Source: AP-15 sp963703855
Lineage (GTDB): Bacteria > Pseudomonadota > Alphaproteobacteria > ATCC43930 > CGMCC-115725
DNA length: 64,000 nt
Assembly (NCBI GenBank): GCA_963703855.1
Contig: CAVPFW010000010.1
Span: 1-64,000 of the forward strand
Direction of reading: 5' to 3'
Shown here in pieces: positions 7,616 to 16,431 of this stretch (its first letter is position 1; every line of letters begins with the position of its first letter). Made by a program: the position numbers and the translations under genes. The notes under the pieces are model-generated. The model ran no database searches. It had not been told where the DNA came from and saw only the letters and a program-made list of their open reading frames with translations.

Positions 7616-8338
7616 ATGCTCAGAAAATTGGGTCCGGCGTTTGTGGTCATCATCGGCTCGCTCATCAGCGGCGCGGCGAGCGCGGGTCCGCTCGCTTTTT
7701 TTACCAATGAAGCCGCATGGCTTGCGGCTGTTTCGGGGTTCAACGTTGGACCGTATCCTTATGATGTGACGCGCACCGATAATCTAATCACGGTGCAATT
7801 GAAACCAGATGGCACCTGTTGCATTGTCACAAATCCACATACGACGATCACTTCGGACGGCTTTACATCGTTCAAGGCAACGTTTTCAAACACCGCAATA
7901 GATGCTGGCTTTCCGCTTACGTTATCTCGGAATGTATCACTAGCCTTTCCCACTCCAATTTATGGTTTCTCAGGCACTACAGCAGGCATTATAACAGACC
8001 CAATATTTATCAACGGACAATTACTTCCTTTTCCAACTGGTTTTTTTGGAGTAGTTGGCCCAATCAGCATCCTCGATTTTCAACCTAGTTTCCCTGTTTT
8101 TGAAGACGACGATGAAAATTCGGTGTTATTCAACGATATCGTCGTGGCAACGATCGATGAGCCTTCCGCGTTCGCCTCCCTTACGGCCGGCCTATTTCTT
8201 TTGACGCTCACGATACCCCTGTATGCTCGGCGAGCTTCCCGAGGAGTGGCCGTTACACGGCCAGTCTCGCCTCATAGAGGCGACACAGCCATTCCCGCAT
8301 CCGCGGCAGCGGGTCAGAGTGGGCGCAGAGCCGGGTAA
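7616..8338 (+). CDS. Exported protein with PEP-CTERM-like tail
   Basis: ATG at 7616 follows GGGAGG. A signal peptide (FVVIIGSLISGAASAG) leads a beta-rich, aromatic-rich domain, with a TCC codon-rich CC pair in DGTCCIVTNP. Near residue 180 comes DEPSAFASLTAGLFLLTLTI then PLYARRAS, which fits the PEP-CTERM sorting signal: a Pro-Glu-Pro-like motif (here Glu-Pro), hydrophobic helix and basic end. Family members are processed by exosortase and reach the cell surface, often with exopolysaccharide. No exosortase is in this window. The protein continues for about 30 residues past the basic end, unusual for the family. That extension overlaps antisense coding remains, so the natural stop may have been lost by rearrangement near 8240. 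Confidence 0.65.
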   Translation: MLRKLGPAFVVIIGSLISGAASAGPLAFFTNEAAWLAAVSGFNVGPYPYDVTRTDNLITVQLKPDGTCCIVTNPHTTITSDGFTSFKATFSNTAIDAGFPLTLSRNVSLAFPTPIYGFSGTTAGIITDPIFINGQLLPFPTGFFGVVGPISILDFQPSFPVFEDDDENSVLFNDIVVATIDEPSAFASLTAGLFLLTLTIPLYARRASRGVAVTRPVSPHRGDTAIPASAAAGQSGRRAG

Positions 8339-8424
8339 TCCGGGCACCGCTCGCATGGTTGAGGATGGCCTTGATGGTTTCCGAGGGGCATCCGAGCGCT
8401 TCCAGTCGCCGCTCGCGTGGGGGT
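8253..8424 (-). pseudogene. Possible integrase C-terminal scrap
   Basis: The minus strand reads LGCPSETIKAILNHASGARI, then TRLCAHSDPLPRMREWLCRL and YEARLAV before a TAA at 8255-8253. The ETIKAILNH segment resembles the last helices of tyrosine recombinases after the catalytic Arg-His, but the catalytic residues themselves are absent. It overlaps the tail of the PEP-CTERM frame, implying a junction of two unrelated sequences. Confidence 0.3.
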
Positions 8425-8769
8425 TCAACGGTTGCGCTGTTCGATGATCGTATCAGGTCCCCTGTTGCTGCCTCGAGCTAATCCCGGGTCACCCGATAGA
8501 AGGCACCGGAAGGTCACAGAATAGTTTGTCGGGCCATAGGGGTTTGCGCTCTGCGGCGTCAGCATATCGACAGGAAGGAACACCCTCCCTTGTTGGGCGC
8601 AAAAGGCGTTTGCTTCGGTGAGTGCAGTTTGCTCCGCAGTCGTGGAGCCGCCACGCACCGGGGAAAAACGTTCGGACACGGCGTAGGTATCGGGGCCGGC
8701 GGGAAGAACGCCAGTGCTCATTGCGCAGCCGGACAGCGCCGCGGCTAAAAACGCGATTGTCTCCCTCAT
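8425..8769 (-). CDS. Small lipoprotein, conserved hypothetical
   Basis: 114 residues from the ATG at 8769. The N-terminus MRETIAFLAAALSGCAMSTG has a lipobox (LSGC) directing lipid attachment at Cys15. The mature part contains YAVSERFSPVRGGSTTAEQT, ALTEANAFCAQQGRVFLPV and PTNYSVTFRCL; two Cys could form a disulphide in the periplasm. I recognise it as a small proteobacterial lipoprotein family without known function. Gene order gives no partner. Confidence 0.75.
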   Translation of the reverse strand: MRETIAFLAAALSGCAMSTGVLPAGPDTYAVSERFSPVRGGSTTAEQTALTEANAFCAQQGRVFLPVDMLTPQSANPYGPTNYSVTFRCLLSGDPGLARGSNRGPDTIIEQRNR

Positions 8770-9190
8770 CGCGGAAACCTTCCCATTTCGGAGGCTCGAC
8801 CGTACCCGACGATGGTTAAGACTTTCAGTTCGATGGCACCCGAATTGGCACCGGACCCCGCCGGACCAGTCGGAACTATCGGACTAGTCGGTAGGCGGAG
8901 AGCGCAGCAAACGGGACCCTTTTGGACACGGCGGACGCGCTGGGACGCCCTCACGCGGTTTTCGAGACCGCCCCGTTCGACCGCTCCGGCACCTCTCCCC
9001 GATGAACGGCCGTAGCGGCTTAGCACAACCCGGCCGGGGGACAAACCGCGAATTGCCGCTCGAACGGCGCCCGGAAGCGCGCGCGATCGCAGCCGGGTGG
9101 CCCCGGGCGGCGATCGACCGTCGGGACATCGAGCCCGCCCACGATCGGCGCCGCGCGTGCGAGCGGCGGAGGGCGCAGAACACGGCCTTC
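8770..9190. other. GC-rich gap without a supported gene
   Basis: About 420 bases. Long frames on both strands are arginine/proline-rich and lack motifs or ribosome sites. Imperfect repeats near 8865-8895 (CCGGACCAGTCGG and CGGACTAGTCGG) are the only structure seen. Confidence 0.4.
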
Positions 9191-9457
9191 TCAGCGGCGG
9201 ACAAAAGGCGGCAACAATTCGTCGGGATCGTTGACCCATACGAACGGTATGCCGTGCTGATCGGCGCGGTCGACGACGTGCCGAAACTCTGTCGCTGCCG
9301 AGGCGCCGGGCTTGCTGTGGCCGATCACGATCGGCTCGTTGGGGGCAAAGCGCCAGCTTCCGACAATACGATCGGGATCGCCCCGGCTCCGGTGGACTTT
9401 GAATTCGATGCACCGGGCGGCGCCTGCTTCTTCTTTCCCTTCGATGACCGCTGCCAC
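9191..9457 (-). CDS. Conserved hypothetical protein, 88 aa
   Basis: A GTG at 9457 preceded by CAGGAG starts MAAVIEGKEEAGAARCIEFK. It continues VHRSRGDPDRIVGSWRFAPN, EPIVIGHSKPGASAATEFRH and VVDRADQHGIPFVWVNDPDE. The sequence alternates strand and helix like a small alpha/beta domain. Longer upstream readings are arginine-rich and not credible. Function unknown. It precedes an exported OB-fold-like protein on the same strand by 56 bases, so the two may be co-transcribed. Confidence 0.6.
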   Translation of the reverse strand: MAAVIEGKEEAGAARCIEFKVHRSRGDPDRIVGSWRFAPNEPIVIGHSKPGASAATEFRHVVDRADQHGIPFVWVNDPDELLPPFVRR

Positions 9458-9513
9458 AGCCGTCTCCTGATGCGAACGGGACAAACAATCGCGCGCCGGC
9501 GGCGGCGATCCGG

Positions 9514-9876
9514 TTATCGGGTCAGCTTGCTCGGGTCTTTCAAGATGATCTCCGCCTGCTCGCGGTAGAGCTTGATGACGCCGGTCACGCAAATGCGCTT
9601 TCCCTGGAGCGTCGTCTCCGGCGTGCCGAACTTTGCCCGGTCGTCGCCAAAGATCACGACGGTGAAGACCTGGTCCGGATAGGGCTTGTCCAGATTGAGG
9701 AGCGTCGGCTGCGAGGGTGCGTCGGCCAGGAATTTGGCGGCGGCGACGACGCCGCAGACCGTGGCGGTTTCGCCTTCGTGGCGCGCCGCCTCGCCGGGGC
9801 TCACCGACGCCGCGCCAGCCGAAAACGCCGACAGGCCGAGCATGCTCGATAGGGCGGCCAATCTCAGCGCACTCAT
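9514..9876 (-). CDS. Exported OB-fold-like protein
   Basis: 120 residues from the ATG at 9876, five to six bases after AGGGAG; longer upstream readings are arginine-rich. A cleavable signal peptide (LSSMLGLSAFSAGAASVS) leads a mature domain with GETATVCGVVAAAKFLADAP, PDQVFTVVIFGDDRAKFG and GKRICVTGVIKLYREQAEII. The GxxxTVxGxV...KxxCVTGxI pattern with closing IILKDPSKL is that of small periplasmic OB-fold proteins. Ligand unknown. Two cysteines could pair. Confidence 0.7.
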   Translation of the reverse strand: MSALRLAALSSMLGLSAFSAGAASVSPGEAARHEGETATVCGVVAAAKFLADAPSQPTLLNLDKPYPDQVFTVVIFGDDRAKFGTPETTLQGKRICVTGVIKLYREQAEIILKDPSKLTR

Positions 9877-10177
9877 CACCGTCTCCCTGATGCCCGGGCT
9901 GTGGCACCCGCGGCCGGCGGCTCGACATCGCTTGGAGCCGGATAAGCGGTCCTTGTCGGACCGCACCCGAAATGGAGCCCGACGCGTTAGCGCCGCCCCG
10001 GATGGAACCGGACGGCATGGGCGCTCGCCGGCGCGCAGGATGCGGGCACTCTACACTGCCGGCGTGCTTCGGCCACCGCATGCAAAAACGGATTTCCCGA
10101 AGTCTTCCGATGCGGCTCTCGCGCTCGGACGCCGCGATGCGCTAGCCTGCGCGCCTCATTTCTGTCGGGAGGTGGCG
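9877..10177. other. Divergent intergenic region
   Basis: About 300 bases between the leftward OB-fold gene and the rightward crotonase. It should hold both promoters, but I see no convincing -35/-10 pair, repeat or RNA. Confidence 0.35.
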
Positions 10178-10990
10178 ATGGGCGCGTTGGCGGATTATTC
10201 CGGCAAGTACCAGAGCGCGCGGCTGGAGCGCAGGGACGGCATCCTCGAAGTCACTCTTCATACCGAAGGCCAGTCCTTGCGCTGGGGCTTTCTGCCGCAT
10301 GGCGAATTGCCCGAGCTGTTCCACGACATCGGGGCCGACCGCGAGAACCGGGTCGTGATCCTGACCGGGACCGGCGCTGAATTCTCCGGCCCGCGGGCCA
10401 CCCCGGGCACCTCGTCCTTCCCGTCGCGGCCCTCGATCGAGCGTATCGACCGCATTCATTGGGAGGGCCGGCATCTCTTGATGAACCTGCTCGCCATCGA
10501 GGTGCCGGTGATCAGCGCGATCAACGGCCCGGCCTGGCGCCATTCCGAGATCCCGCTGTTATGCGACATCGTGCTCGCCGCCGACACCGCGCAATTCCAG
10601 GATTCGGCGCATTTCATGTCTGACGTGGTGCCGGGCGACGGCATGCACATCGTCTATCCGCTGCTGCTGGGGATCAACCGCGGCCGCTATTTCCTGATGA
10701 CCGGTCAGACCTTGGACGCCGCCGAGGCGTTGCGGCTGGGGCTCGTCGCCGAGGTGTTGCCGCCGGAAAAGCTGATCGCGCGCGCCCGCGAACTGGCCGA
10801 GGGGCTGACCAAAAAGCCGACCCTGCTGCTGCGCTACACGCGCCTCCTCTTTACCGAATATCTGCGCCGCCAGATGCACGACCTCCTCGGCTACGGCCTC
10901 GCGATGGAGAGCCTCGCCCTGATCGAAAAGCCGCGAAGCGCCCGGCGGCGCTTAGCCTCGCGCACCGACGCATTCGGCAGGGTCGGCTAG
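10178..10990 (+). CDS. Enoyl-CoA hydratase/isomerase-family protein (6-oxocamphor-hydrolase-like)
   Basis: 270 residues; ATG at 10178 with GGGAGG upstream. The crotonase core is visible: LEVTLHTEGQSL, RENRVVILTGTGAEFSG, EVPVISAINGPAWRHSEIPL (oxyanion-hole loop), LCDIVLAADTAQFQDSAHFM and LGLVAEVLPPEKL. The residues WRHSE and the absence of the usual catalytic Glu pair suggest the branch around 6-oxocamphor hydrolase, which cleaves cyclic beta-diketones, rather than a beta-oxidation hydratase. The substrate is not known. Its neighbours are an F420-type oxidoreductase and a molybdopterin hydroxylase, consistent with catabolism of an unusual compound. Assignment to the superfamily is firm, to the subfamily tentative. 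Confidence 0.8.
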   Translation: MGALADYSGKYQSARLERRDGILEVTLHTEGQSLRWGFLPHGELPELFHDIGADRENRVVILTGTGAEFSGPRATPGTSSFPSRPSIERIDRIHWEGRHLLMNLLAIEVPVISAINGPAWRHSEIPLLCDIVLAADTAQFQDSAHFMSDVVPGDGMHIVYPLLLGINRGRYFLMTGQTLDAAEALRLGLVAEVLPPEKLIARARELAEGLTKKPTLLLRYTRLLFTEYLRRQMHDLLGYGLAMESLALIEKPRSARRRLASRTDAFGRVG

Positions 10991-11014
10991 CGGGGCGCAG
11001 CCAAGCCGCCGCCG

Positions 11015-11908
11015 CTAAAGCAGATCGGCGATCGCGGTGCGGTAGCGGCGCAGCGCGGCGAGGTGGTCGGCCATCGAGCGGCCCGGGATCCGCTTGTGGT
11101 GGCGGCGCTCGAAGGTCGTCGTCAGGGTCAGGTGCGAGGCGCCGGCGGCTTTCCAGAACCGGGTGTCTCGCGCCCAATCGGCTTCGCTTCCGCTGCCCAT
11201 CGAGACCCAGACCTCGATCCCGACCTTGGCCGGATCGCGGCCGGCGCCCTCGGTCAGATGGCGCAGCCGGTCGAACACTTCGGTCGCGGTCTGATCGGGC
11301 GGATAGGCGTTGGGCATCCACCCGTCGCCCCATCGGGCGATGCGCTCCAAGGTGCGGTCGTGATGCCCGCCGAACCACACCGGCACCCTGCCCGATGCGG
11401 GCCGCGGGTTGATGCCGGCATCCTCGATCGTATGCCAGCGCCCCTTGAAGCTGACGTGCGGCTCGGCCCACAGCTGCTGCATGACCTGGACCTGCTCCTC
11501 GGAGCGGCGGCCGCGGTTGCGGAAGTTCTCGTTGAGCCCGGTGAACTCGGTCTCGTTCCAGCCGACCCCGATGCCGAGGCGGAACCTGCCGCCGCACAAC
11601 ACGTCGAGACAGGCCGCCTGCTTGGCGACCAGCACGGTCTGGCGCTGCGGCAGGATCAGGACGCCGGTCGAAAAGCCGAGCCTGCCGGTGCAGCCGGCCA
11701 AAAAGCCGAACAGCACGAACGGGTCATGGAACAGGTCTTCGGAGCTGTTGCGGTCCCAGCCCGGCCGGCTCGCGGCGTTGACGCCCAGCACATGGTCGGG
11801 CGCTTCGAGAAAATCGTAGCCGATCGCCTCGGCGCCCTGCGCGTATTCGCGCACCGTCGCCGGATCGCCGCCGATATCGCCCAGCGGCAGCAAAGTGCCG
11901 AGCTGCAT
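11015..11908 (-). CDS. Luciferase-like (LLM class) F420/flavin-dependent oxidoreductase
   Basis: 297 residues starting MQLGTLLPLGDIGGDPATVR. Motifs of the class: AEAIGYDFLEAPDHVLGV, GRLGFSTGVLILPQRQTVL, RFRLGIGVGWNETEFTGL, RVPVWFGGHHDRTLERIA and RWGDGWMPN. This TIM-barrel family uses reduced F420 or FMN for hydride transfer or oxygenation. The GxGVGWxExEFxxL pattern is typical of the TIGR03619-like F420 subgroup. It is convergent with the crotonase, with 24 bases between stops. It is one of three family members in the window. Confidence 0.85.
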   Translation of the reverse strand: MQLGTLLPLGDIGGDPATVREYAQGAEAIGYDFLEAPDHVLGVNAASRPGWDRNSSEDLFHDPFVLFGFLAGCTGRLGFSTGVLILPQRQTVLVAKQAACLDVLCGGRFRLGIGVGWNETEFTGLNENFRNRGRRSEEQVQVMQQLWAEPHVSFKGRWHTIEDAGINPRPASGRVPVWFGGHHDRTLERIARWGDGWMPNAYPPDQTATEVFDRLRHLTEGAGRDPAKVGIEVWVSMGSGSEADWARDTRFWKAAGASHLTLTTTFERRHHKRIPGRSMADHLAALRRYRTAIADLL

Positions 11909-12011
11909 TGTTCGCCTCCGGTTGCTTCGTCGGCGTCAGGGTACACCGGGGGCGCGGCTACGTGCGAGCCTCGTCCGCGCGCAGCACCGTATCCGCGGCC
12001 GTGGCCTGGGC

Positions 12012-14304
12012 TCAGCCTTTGATCGCCCGCCAGATCGCCGCAGGGTTCGCCGGGCCGGCGAGGTCGATGACGCCGAATGGGGCGAGCGCGTCGAGGATGG
12101 CGTTGGCGACGGCCGGGAAGGCGGCGACAGCGCCCGCTTCGCCGCAGCCCTTGACGCCCAGCGGGTTGGTCGTGCAGCGCGTCGGGTTGAAGGCGAGATC
12201 AAAGCCTGGGAGGTCGTCGGCGCGGGGCAGCGCGTAGTCCATCAGCGAGCCGGCGACGAGCTGACCGGATTGGGGGTCGTAGACCGCGTGCTCGAGCAAC
12301 GCCTGACCGATGCCTTGCGCAGTCGCGCCATGGGCCTGGCCGGCGGCGACCATCGGGTTGACCAGAACCCCGTAATCGTCGACCGCGGTATAGCGCGCGA
12401 TGGTCACCCGGCCGGTGTCGCGGTCGATCTCGACCTCGACGATGTGGGTCCCGTTGGGGAACGTCATCCATTCCCGCGTCCAGCAATGATAGGTGTCGAG
12501 CGGCGCGCCCTTGCCGCGGGCGATCGCGGCGACATCGAGCAGTGCCACCATGCGATCGGTCCCGGCCACGGCGAAGCTGCCGTCGGCGAAGCGGATGTCG
12601 GCCTCGGCCGCTTCCAGCGCCTCGGCGGCGATGCGGGTGCCCTTGGCGATGATCTCGTCCGAAGCACGCCAGATCGCGGTGCCGCCCATATAGGTTGCGC
12701 GCGAGCTGCCGTGCCCGCCGCCGATCGGGATCAGGTCGGTGTCGCCCTGAACCAGCCGGATGCGCTCGTTCGGCAACTCCCAGGCGGTCGGCCAGGATCT
12801 GCGGAAAGGTCGTCTCGTGGCCCTGTCCGATGGTCTGGGTGCCGGTGATCAGGGACACGGTGCCGTCCGGCTCGAAGCGGATGTCGACATTCTCGTGCGG
12901 CGAGCCGCCGGTCGCCTTGATGTGATAGGCAAAGCCGAGACCGCGCAGCAGCCCCCGCGCCGCGCTCTGCGCCCGCCGCGCGGCAAAGCCGGCGATGTCG
13001 GCCCGGGCGAGCGCGCGATCAAAGGTTTCCGGGAAAGCGCCGCTGTCGACCTGGTTGCCGAAGGCGTTGGTCATCGGCATCGCCGCGGCCGGGACCATGT
13101 TCTTACGCCGCAGCTCGGCGCGGTCAAAGCCGCATTGCCGGGCCGCCCGGTCGATCAGCCGCTCGATGATGTTGACCGCCTCGGCAAAGCCGGGGCCGCG
13201 GGTCACGCCGATCGGCGCGGTGTTGGTGAGCAGGCCGGTGACCTCGAGCACCACCGCCGGGATGCGGTACACCGTGCCCGGCAGATGCGCATACTGGAAG
13301 GTCTGTACCCCGCCGGCGCTGACCAGATAGGCCCCGACATTGGCCATGCTGGCGACGCGCAGGGCCAGAAAGCGGCCATCTGCGGCGAGCGCCAGAGCCG
13401 CCTCGGCATAGTGGTCGCGCGCCTGGTGGTCGGCGAGGAACACCTCGCTGCGGCTGGCGATCCATTTGACTGGACGCCCGACCCGCCTCGCCGCCCACAG
13501 GATCAGCACGTGCTCCGGATAGATGAAATTCTTGGCGCCGAAACCGCCGCCGACATCGGGGGCGACAAACCGCACCGCCGCCGGCGAGACGCCCAGCGCG
13601 CGGGCGGTGTTGTCGCGGGTGATGTGGATGCTCTGACTGGAAACATGGGCGGTGTAGCGGCCCTGACCCGCATCCCACAGACCGACCACGCCGCGCGGCT
13701 CGATCGGGTTGGTGACGATGCGGTGGTTGTCGAGGCTGAGCTCGACGACATGCGCCGCCGCGGCAAAGGCCGCCTCGACCGCCGCCGTGTCGCCGGTGCG
13801 CCAGTCGAAGCACAGGTTGCCCGGCACCTCGGCCGAAATCTGCGGTGCCGCCGGCGCGCGGGCAGCGGCAACGGTGGTCACCGCCGGCAATGGGGCATAG
13901 TCGACCATCACCGCTTCGGCGGCATCGAGTGCTCGGGCACGGGTCAGGGCGACGATCAGCGCCACCGGCTCGCCGGCGTAGCGGACCTTGTCCGCGGCCA
14001 ATAATGGCTGCGGCGCAAAGGCGAATGTCTCGCCGGTCTGGGCATTGGCTTCGGCGGTCGGCCGCAACGCTTGCAGCCCGTCGGCGCGCGCATCCGCGGC
14101 GGTCAGCACCGCGAGCACCCCCGGCAGCGCCCGCGCCGCCTCCTTGTCGATGCCGACGATCCGCGCGTGCGCGTGCGGCGAGCGCAGCACGACCGCATGG
14201 GTCAGACCGTCGAAGGCCAGATCGTCGAGATAGGCCCCGCGGCCGGTGAGGAAGCGCAGATCCTCTCGCCGCTTCGGCCGGTCGCCGATGCCGGAGCGAA
14301 CCAT
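12012..14304 (-). pseudogene. Xanthine dehydrogenase/aldehyde oxidase-type molybdopterin large subunit, one frameshift
   Basis: Starts MVRSGIGDRPKRREDLRFLT at 14304 after AGGAGAAGG. Typical elements follow: SPHAHARIVGIDKEAARALP, APDVGGGFGAKNFIYPEH, GVTRGPGFAEAV, TGTQTIGQGHETTFPQIL and NPLGVKGCGEAG with the catalytic Glu. The frame changes near 12775: ILADRLGV then PNERIRLVQGDTDLIPI; deleting one T of a TT pair gives a continuous protein of about 763 residues. The usual small [2Fe-2S] and FAD subunits are not adjacent, so this is an orphan large subunit. The single homopolymer-type lesion in an otherwise perfect gene suggests sequencing error. The substrate (purine, aldehyde, CO or heteroaromatic) cannot be read from the sequence. 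Confidence 0.85.
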
Positions 14305-14501
14305 CGCCTTCTCCTGTTGTCGGCCTGATGAAGAGCCTGCTCCCTCGGAGCCCGTAAAGGAACTGGCAGAGAGGGGCGAATCATGATTCTGTACCGGCGG
14401 AATGCGGCAGACATCAACCGATCTCGCGCGGCAACGACATGACGCGGCGCGCATCGGGCAATCCGTGCCCTCTTCCGATGGGCGGTGAGAGGGTCGGGCA
14501 A

Positions 14502-15645
14502 ATGGCCGTCGATCGGGCCGAGCACGCCGGCGGCGTCCTCGAAATCGACCTCGCCGGCATCGTCGCAAATTGGCGTTTTTTGTCGCGGCTCGTCGCCCCC
14601 GCAGAGTGCGCGGCGGTGGTCAAGGCCGACGCCTACGGGCTCGGCGCCGCACCGGTGGCGAGGGCGCTCGCCGCCGCCGGCTGCCGGCGTTTCTTCGTCG
14701 CGACCCTCGACGAGGGGCTGGCCTTGCGCGCGGCGCTGCCCGGCCCGGTCGAGATCGCGGTGTTCAACGGCCCGGCGCCGGGCTCGGCGGCGGAGTTCGC
14801 CGCCAACGGGCTCGTCCCGGTCCTCAACCACCCGGGCCAGATCGCCCAATGGGAGCATTTCGCGGCAAGGCACGGCTCGTTGCCGGCGATGCTTCATGTC
14901 GACACCGGAATGGCCCGGCTCGGCTTGACCGCGCCCGAGCTCGAACGGCTGGCGGACGATCTGAGCTGTCCCGGCGCCATCAGCTGGCGCGCCGTGATCA
15001 GCCACCTCGCCTGTGCCGACGAGCCGGAGCATCCGCTGAACCGGCAGCAACGCGCGCGTTTCGTTGCGGCGCGATCCCGCTTGGGCGACATGCCCGCCGA
15101 GTCTCGCGGCATCGTCGGGGATCTTCCTCGGCCGCGAGTTTCATTTCGATTTCGTCCGTCCGGGTGCGGCGCTCTACGGCGTCAACCCGCGGCCGGGCAT
15201 GCCCAACCCGATGCGCGCGATCGTCCGGCTCGACGCGAGAATCCTGCAAATCCGCGAGGTTGACGCGGGTCAGCCGGTTGGCTACGGTGCGGCACACGTG
15301 ATGCCGGCGACCGGGCGCTTGGCCACCGTCGCGGTCGGCTATGCGGATGGATGGCTGCGTTCGCTGAGCCATCGCGGGTCGGGCCGCATCGGCGGAGTTC
15401 GCGTTCCATTGCTCGGCCGGGTTTCGATGGATCTCGCTGTCTTCGATGTCTCCGCGGTCGACCCGGCGCAGCTCCGGCCGGGAGGCTTCATCGAGCTGCT
15501 CGGCGAGGAGTACGGCGTCGATGCGGCGGCTGCCGATGCCGGCACGATCGGCTACGAGATCCTGACCGCGCTCGGCCGGCGCTACCATCGGGTCTACCGC
15601 GGCGCCCCCGCTGCGTCGACCGAACCAGTCGTCATCCTGGGATGA
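14502..15645 (+). pseudogene. alr: Alanine racemase, one frameshift
   Basis: PLP enzyme making D-alanine for peptidoglycan. The N-terminal barrel reads VLEIDLAGIVANWRFL and CAAVVKADAYGLGAAPVARA, with the PLP lysine in VVKADAYG. LHVDTGMARLGLT and VISHLACADEPEHPLN follow. The C-terminal part (SLAASSGIFLGREFHFDFVR, PVGYGAAHVMPATGRLATVA, VGYADGWLRSLSHRG) with the catalytic Tyr in GYADG lies one frame over. One extra C in the run near 15093-15095 accounts for the break. The 14502 ATG has a GAGAGG site; an earlier ATG at 14439 lacks one. The stop overlaps the mlaE start (ATGA). An essential enzyme with one homopolymer lesion is most simply a sequencing error, unless a second racemase exists elsewhere. 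Confidence 0.88.
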
Positions 15646-16418
15646 CCAATTTTCTCGCCGCGATCGGCGCGGCTTTCCTCGCCTTTCTGGCGGCGGCCGG
15701 GCGGCTCGTAGTGTTTGCCGGGACGGCGCTGGCGACCGCGTTTTCGCCGCCTTTTTACCTGCGCGCGATCCTGCGCCAGATGGTCGATATCGGCTATTTC
15801 TCGCTGCCGGTGGTCGGGCTGACCGCGATCTTCACCGGCATGGTGCTGGCGCTTCAATCCTACACCGGGTTCAGCCAATTCGCCGCCGAGAGCGCGGTGG
15901 CGACGGTCGTCGTCCTGTCGGTCACCCGCGAGCTCGGGCCGGTGATCGCCGGGCTGATGGTCGCCGGCCGGGTGGGTGCTGCGATGGCGGCCGAGATCGG
16001 CACCATGCGCGTCACCGAGCAGATCGACGCGCTGACGACCTTGTCGGTCAACCCATTGCGCTACCTCGTATTGCCGCGCCTGATCGCCGGCCTGGTGACC
16101 TTGCCGCTGTTGGTCGTCGTCGCCGACATCGTCGGTGTTTTCGGCGGATATCTCGTCGGGGTCTACAAGTTCGGCTTTAATCCGCAGGCCTATCTCGCCC
16201 GCACCCAGCAATATCTCGAGACCAGCGACGTCGTCTCCGGCCTGATCAAGGCCGCCGTGTTCGGGTTTCTCGTGGCGTTGATGGGCTGCTATCACGGCTA
16301 TTATTCGCGGGGAGGAGCACAAGGGGTAGGGCAGGCGACGACCGCAGCCGTCGTTTCGGCCTCGATCCTGATCCTGGTCTTCGATTACGGGATCACCCAG
16401 GCATTGTTCTCGCGATGA
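15642..16418 (+). CDS. mlaE: MlaE-type ABC transporter permease (lipid trafficking)
   Basis: 258 residues, starting within the alr stop. The MlaE/permease signature is clear: YFSLPVVGLTAIFTGMVLAL, QSYTGFSQFAAESAVATVVV, SVTRELGPVIAGLMVAGRVG, AAMAAEIGTMRVTEQIDAL and SVNPLRYLVLPRLIAGL. There are five to six hydrophobic segments. With MlaF it forms the inner-membrane part of the system that keeps outer-membrane lipid asymmetry by moving phospholipids. An MlaD substrate-binding subunit is not in the immediate neighbourhood; radA follows instead. Confidence 0.92.
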   Translation: MTNFLAAIGAAFLAFLAAAGRLVVFAGTALATAFSPPFYLRAILRQMVDIGYFSLPVVGLTAIFTGMVLALQSYTGFSQFAAESAVATVVVLSVTRELGPVIAGLMVAGRVGAAMAAEIGTMRVTEQIDALTTLSVNPLRYLVLPRLIAGLVTLPLLVVVADIVGVFGGYLVGVYKFGFNPQAYLARTQQYLETSDVVSGLIKAAVFGFLVALMGCYHGYYSRGGAQGVGQATTAAVVSASILILVFDYGITQALFSR

Positions 16419-16431
16419 AGAGCCGGTTGCG

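Noticed and set aside
12760..14004. A 414-codon plus-strand frame opposite the molybdopterin enzyme
   Set aside because: Antisense shadow; the minus strand has all expected motifs.
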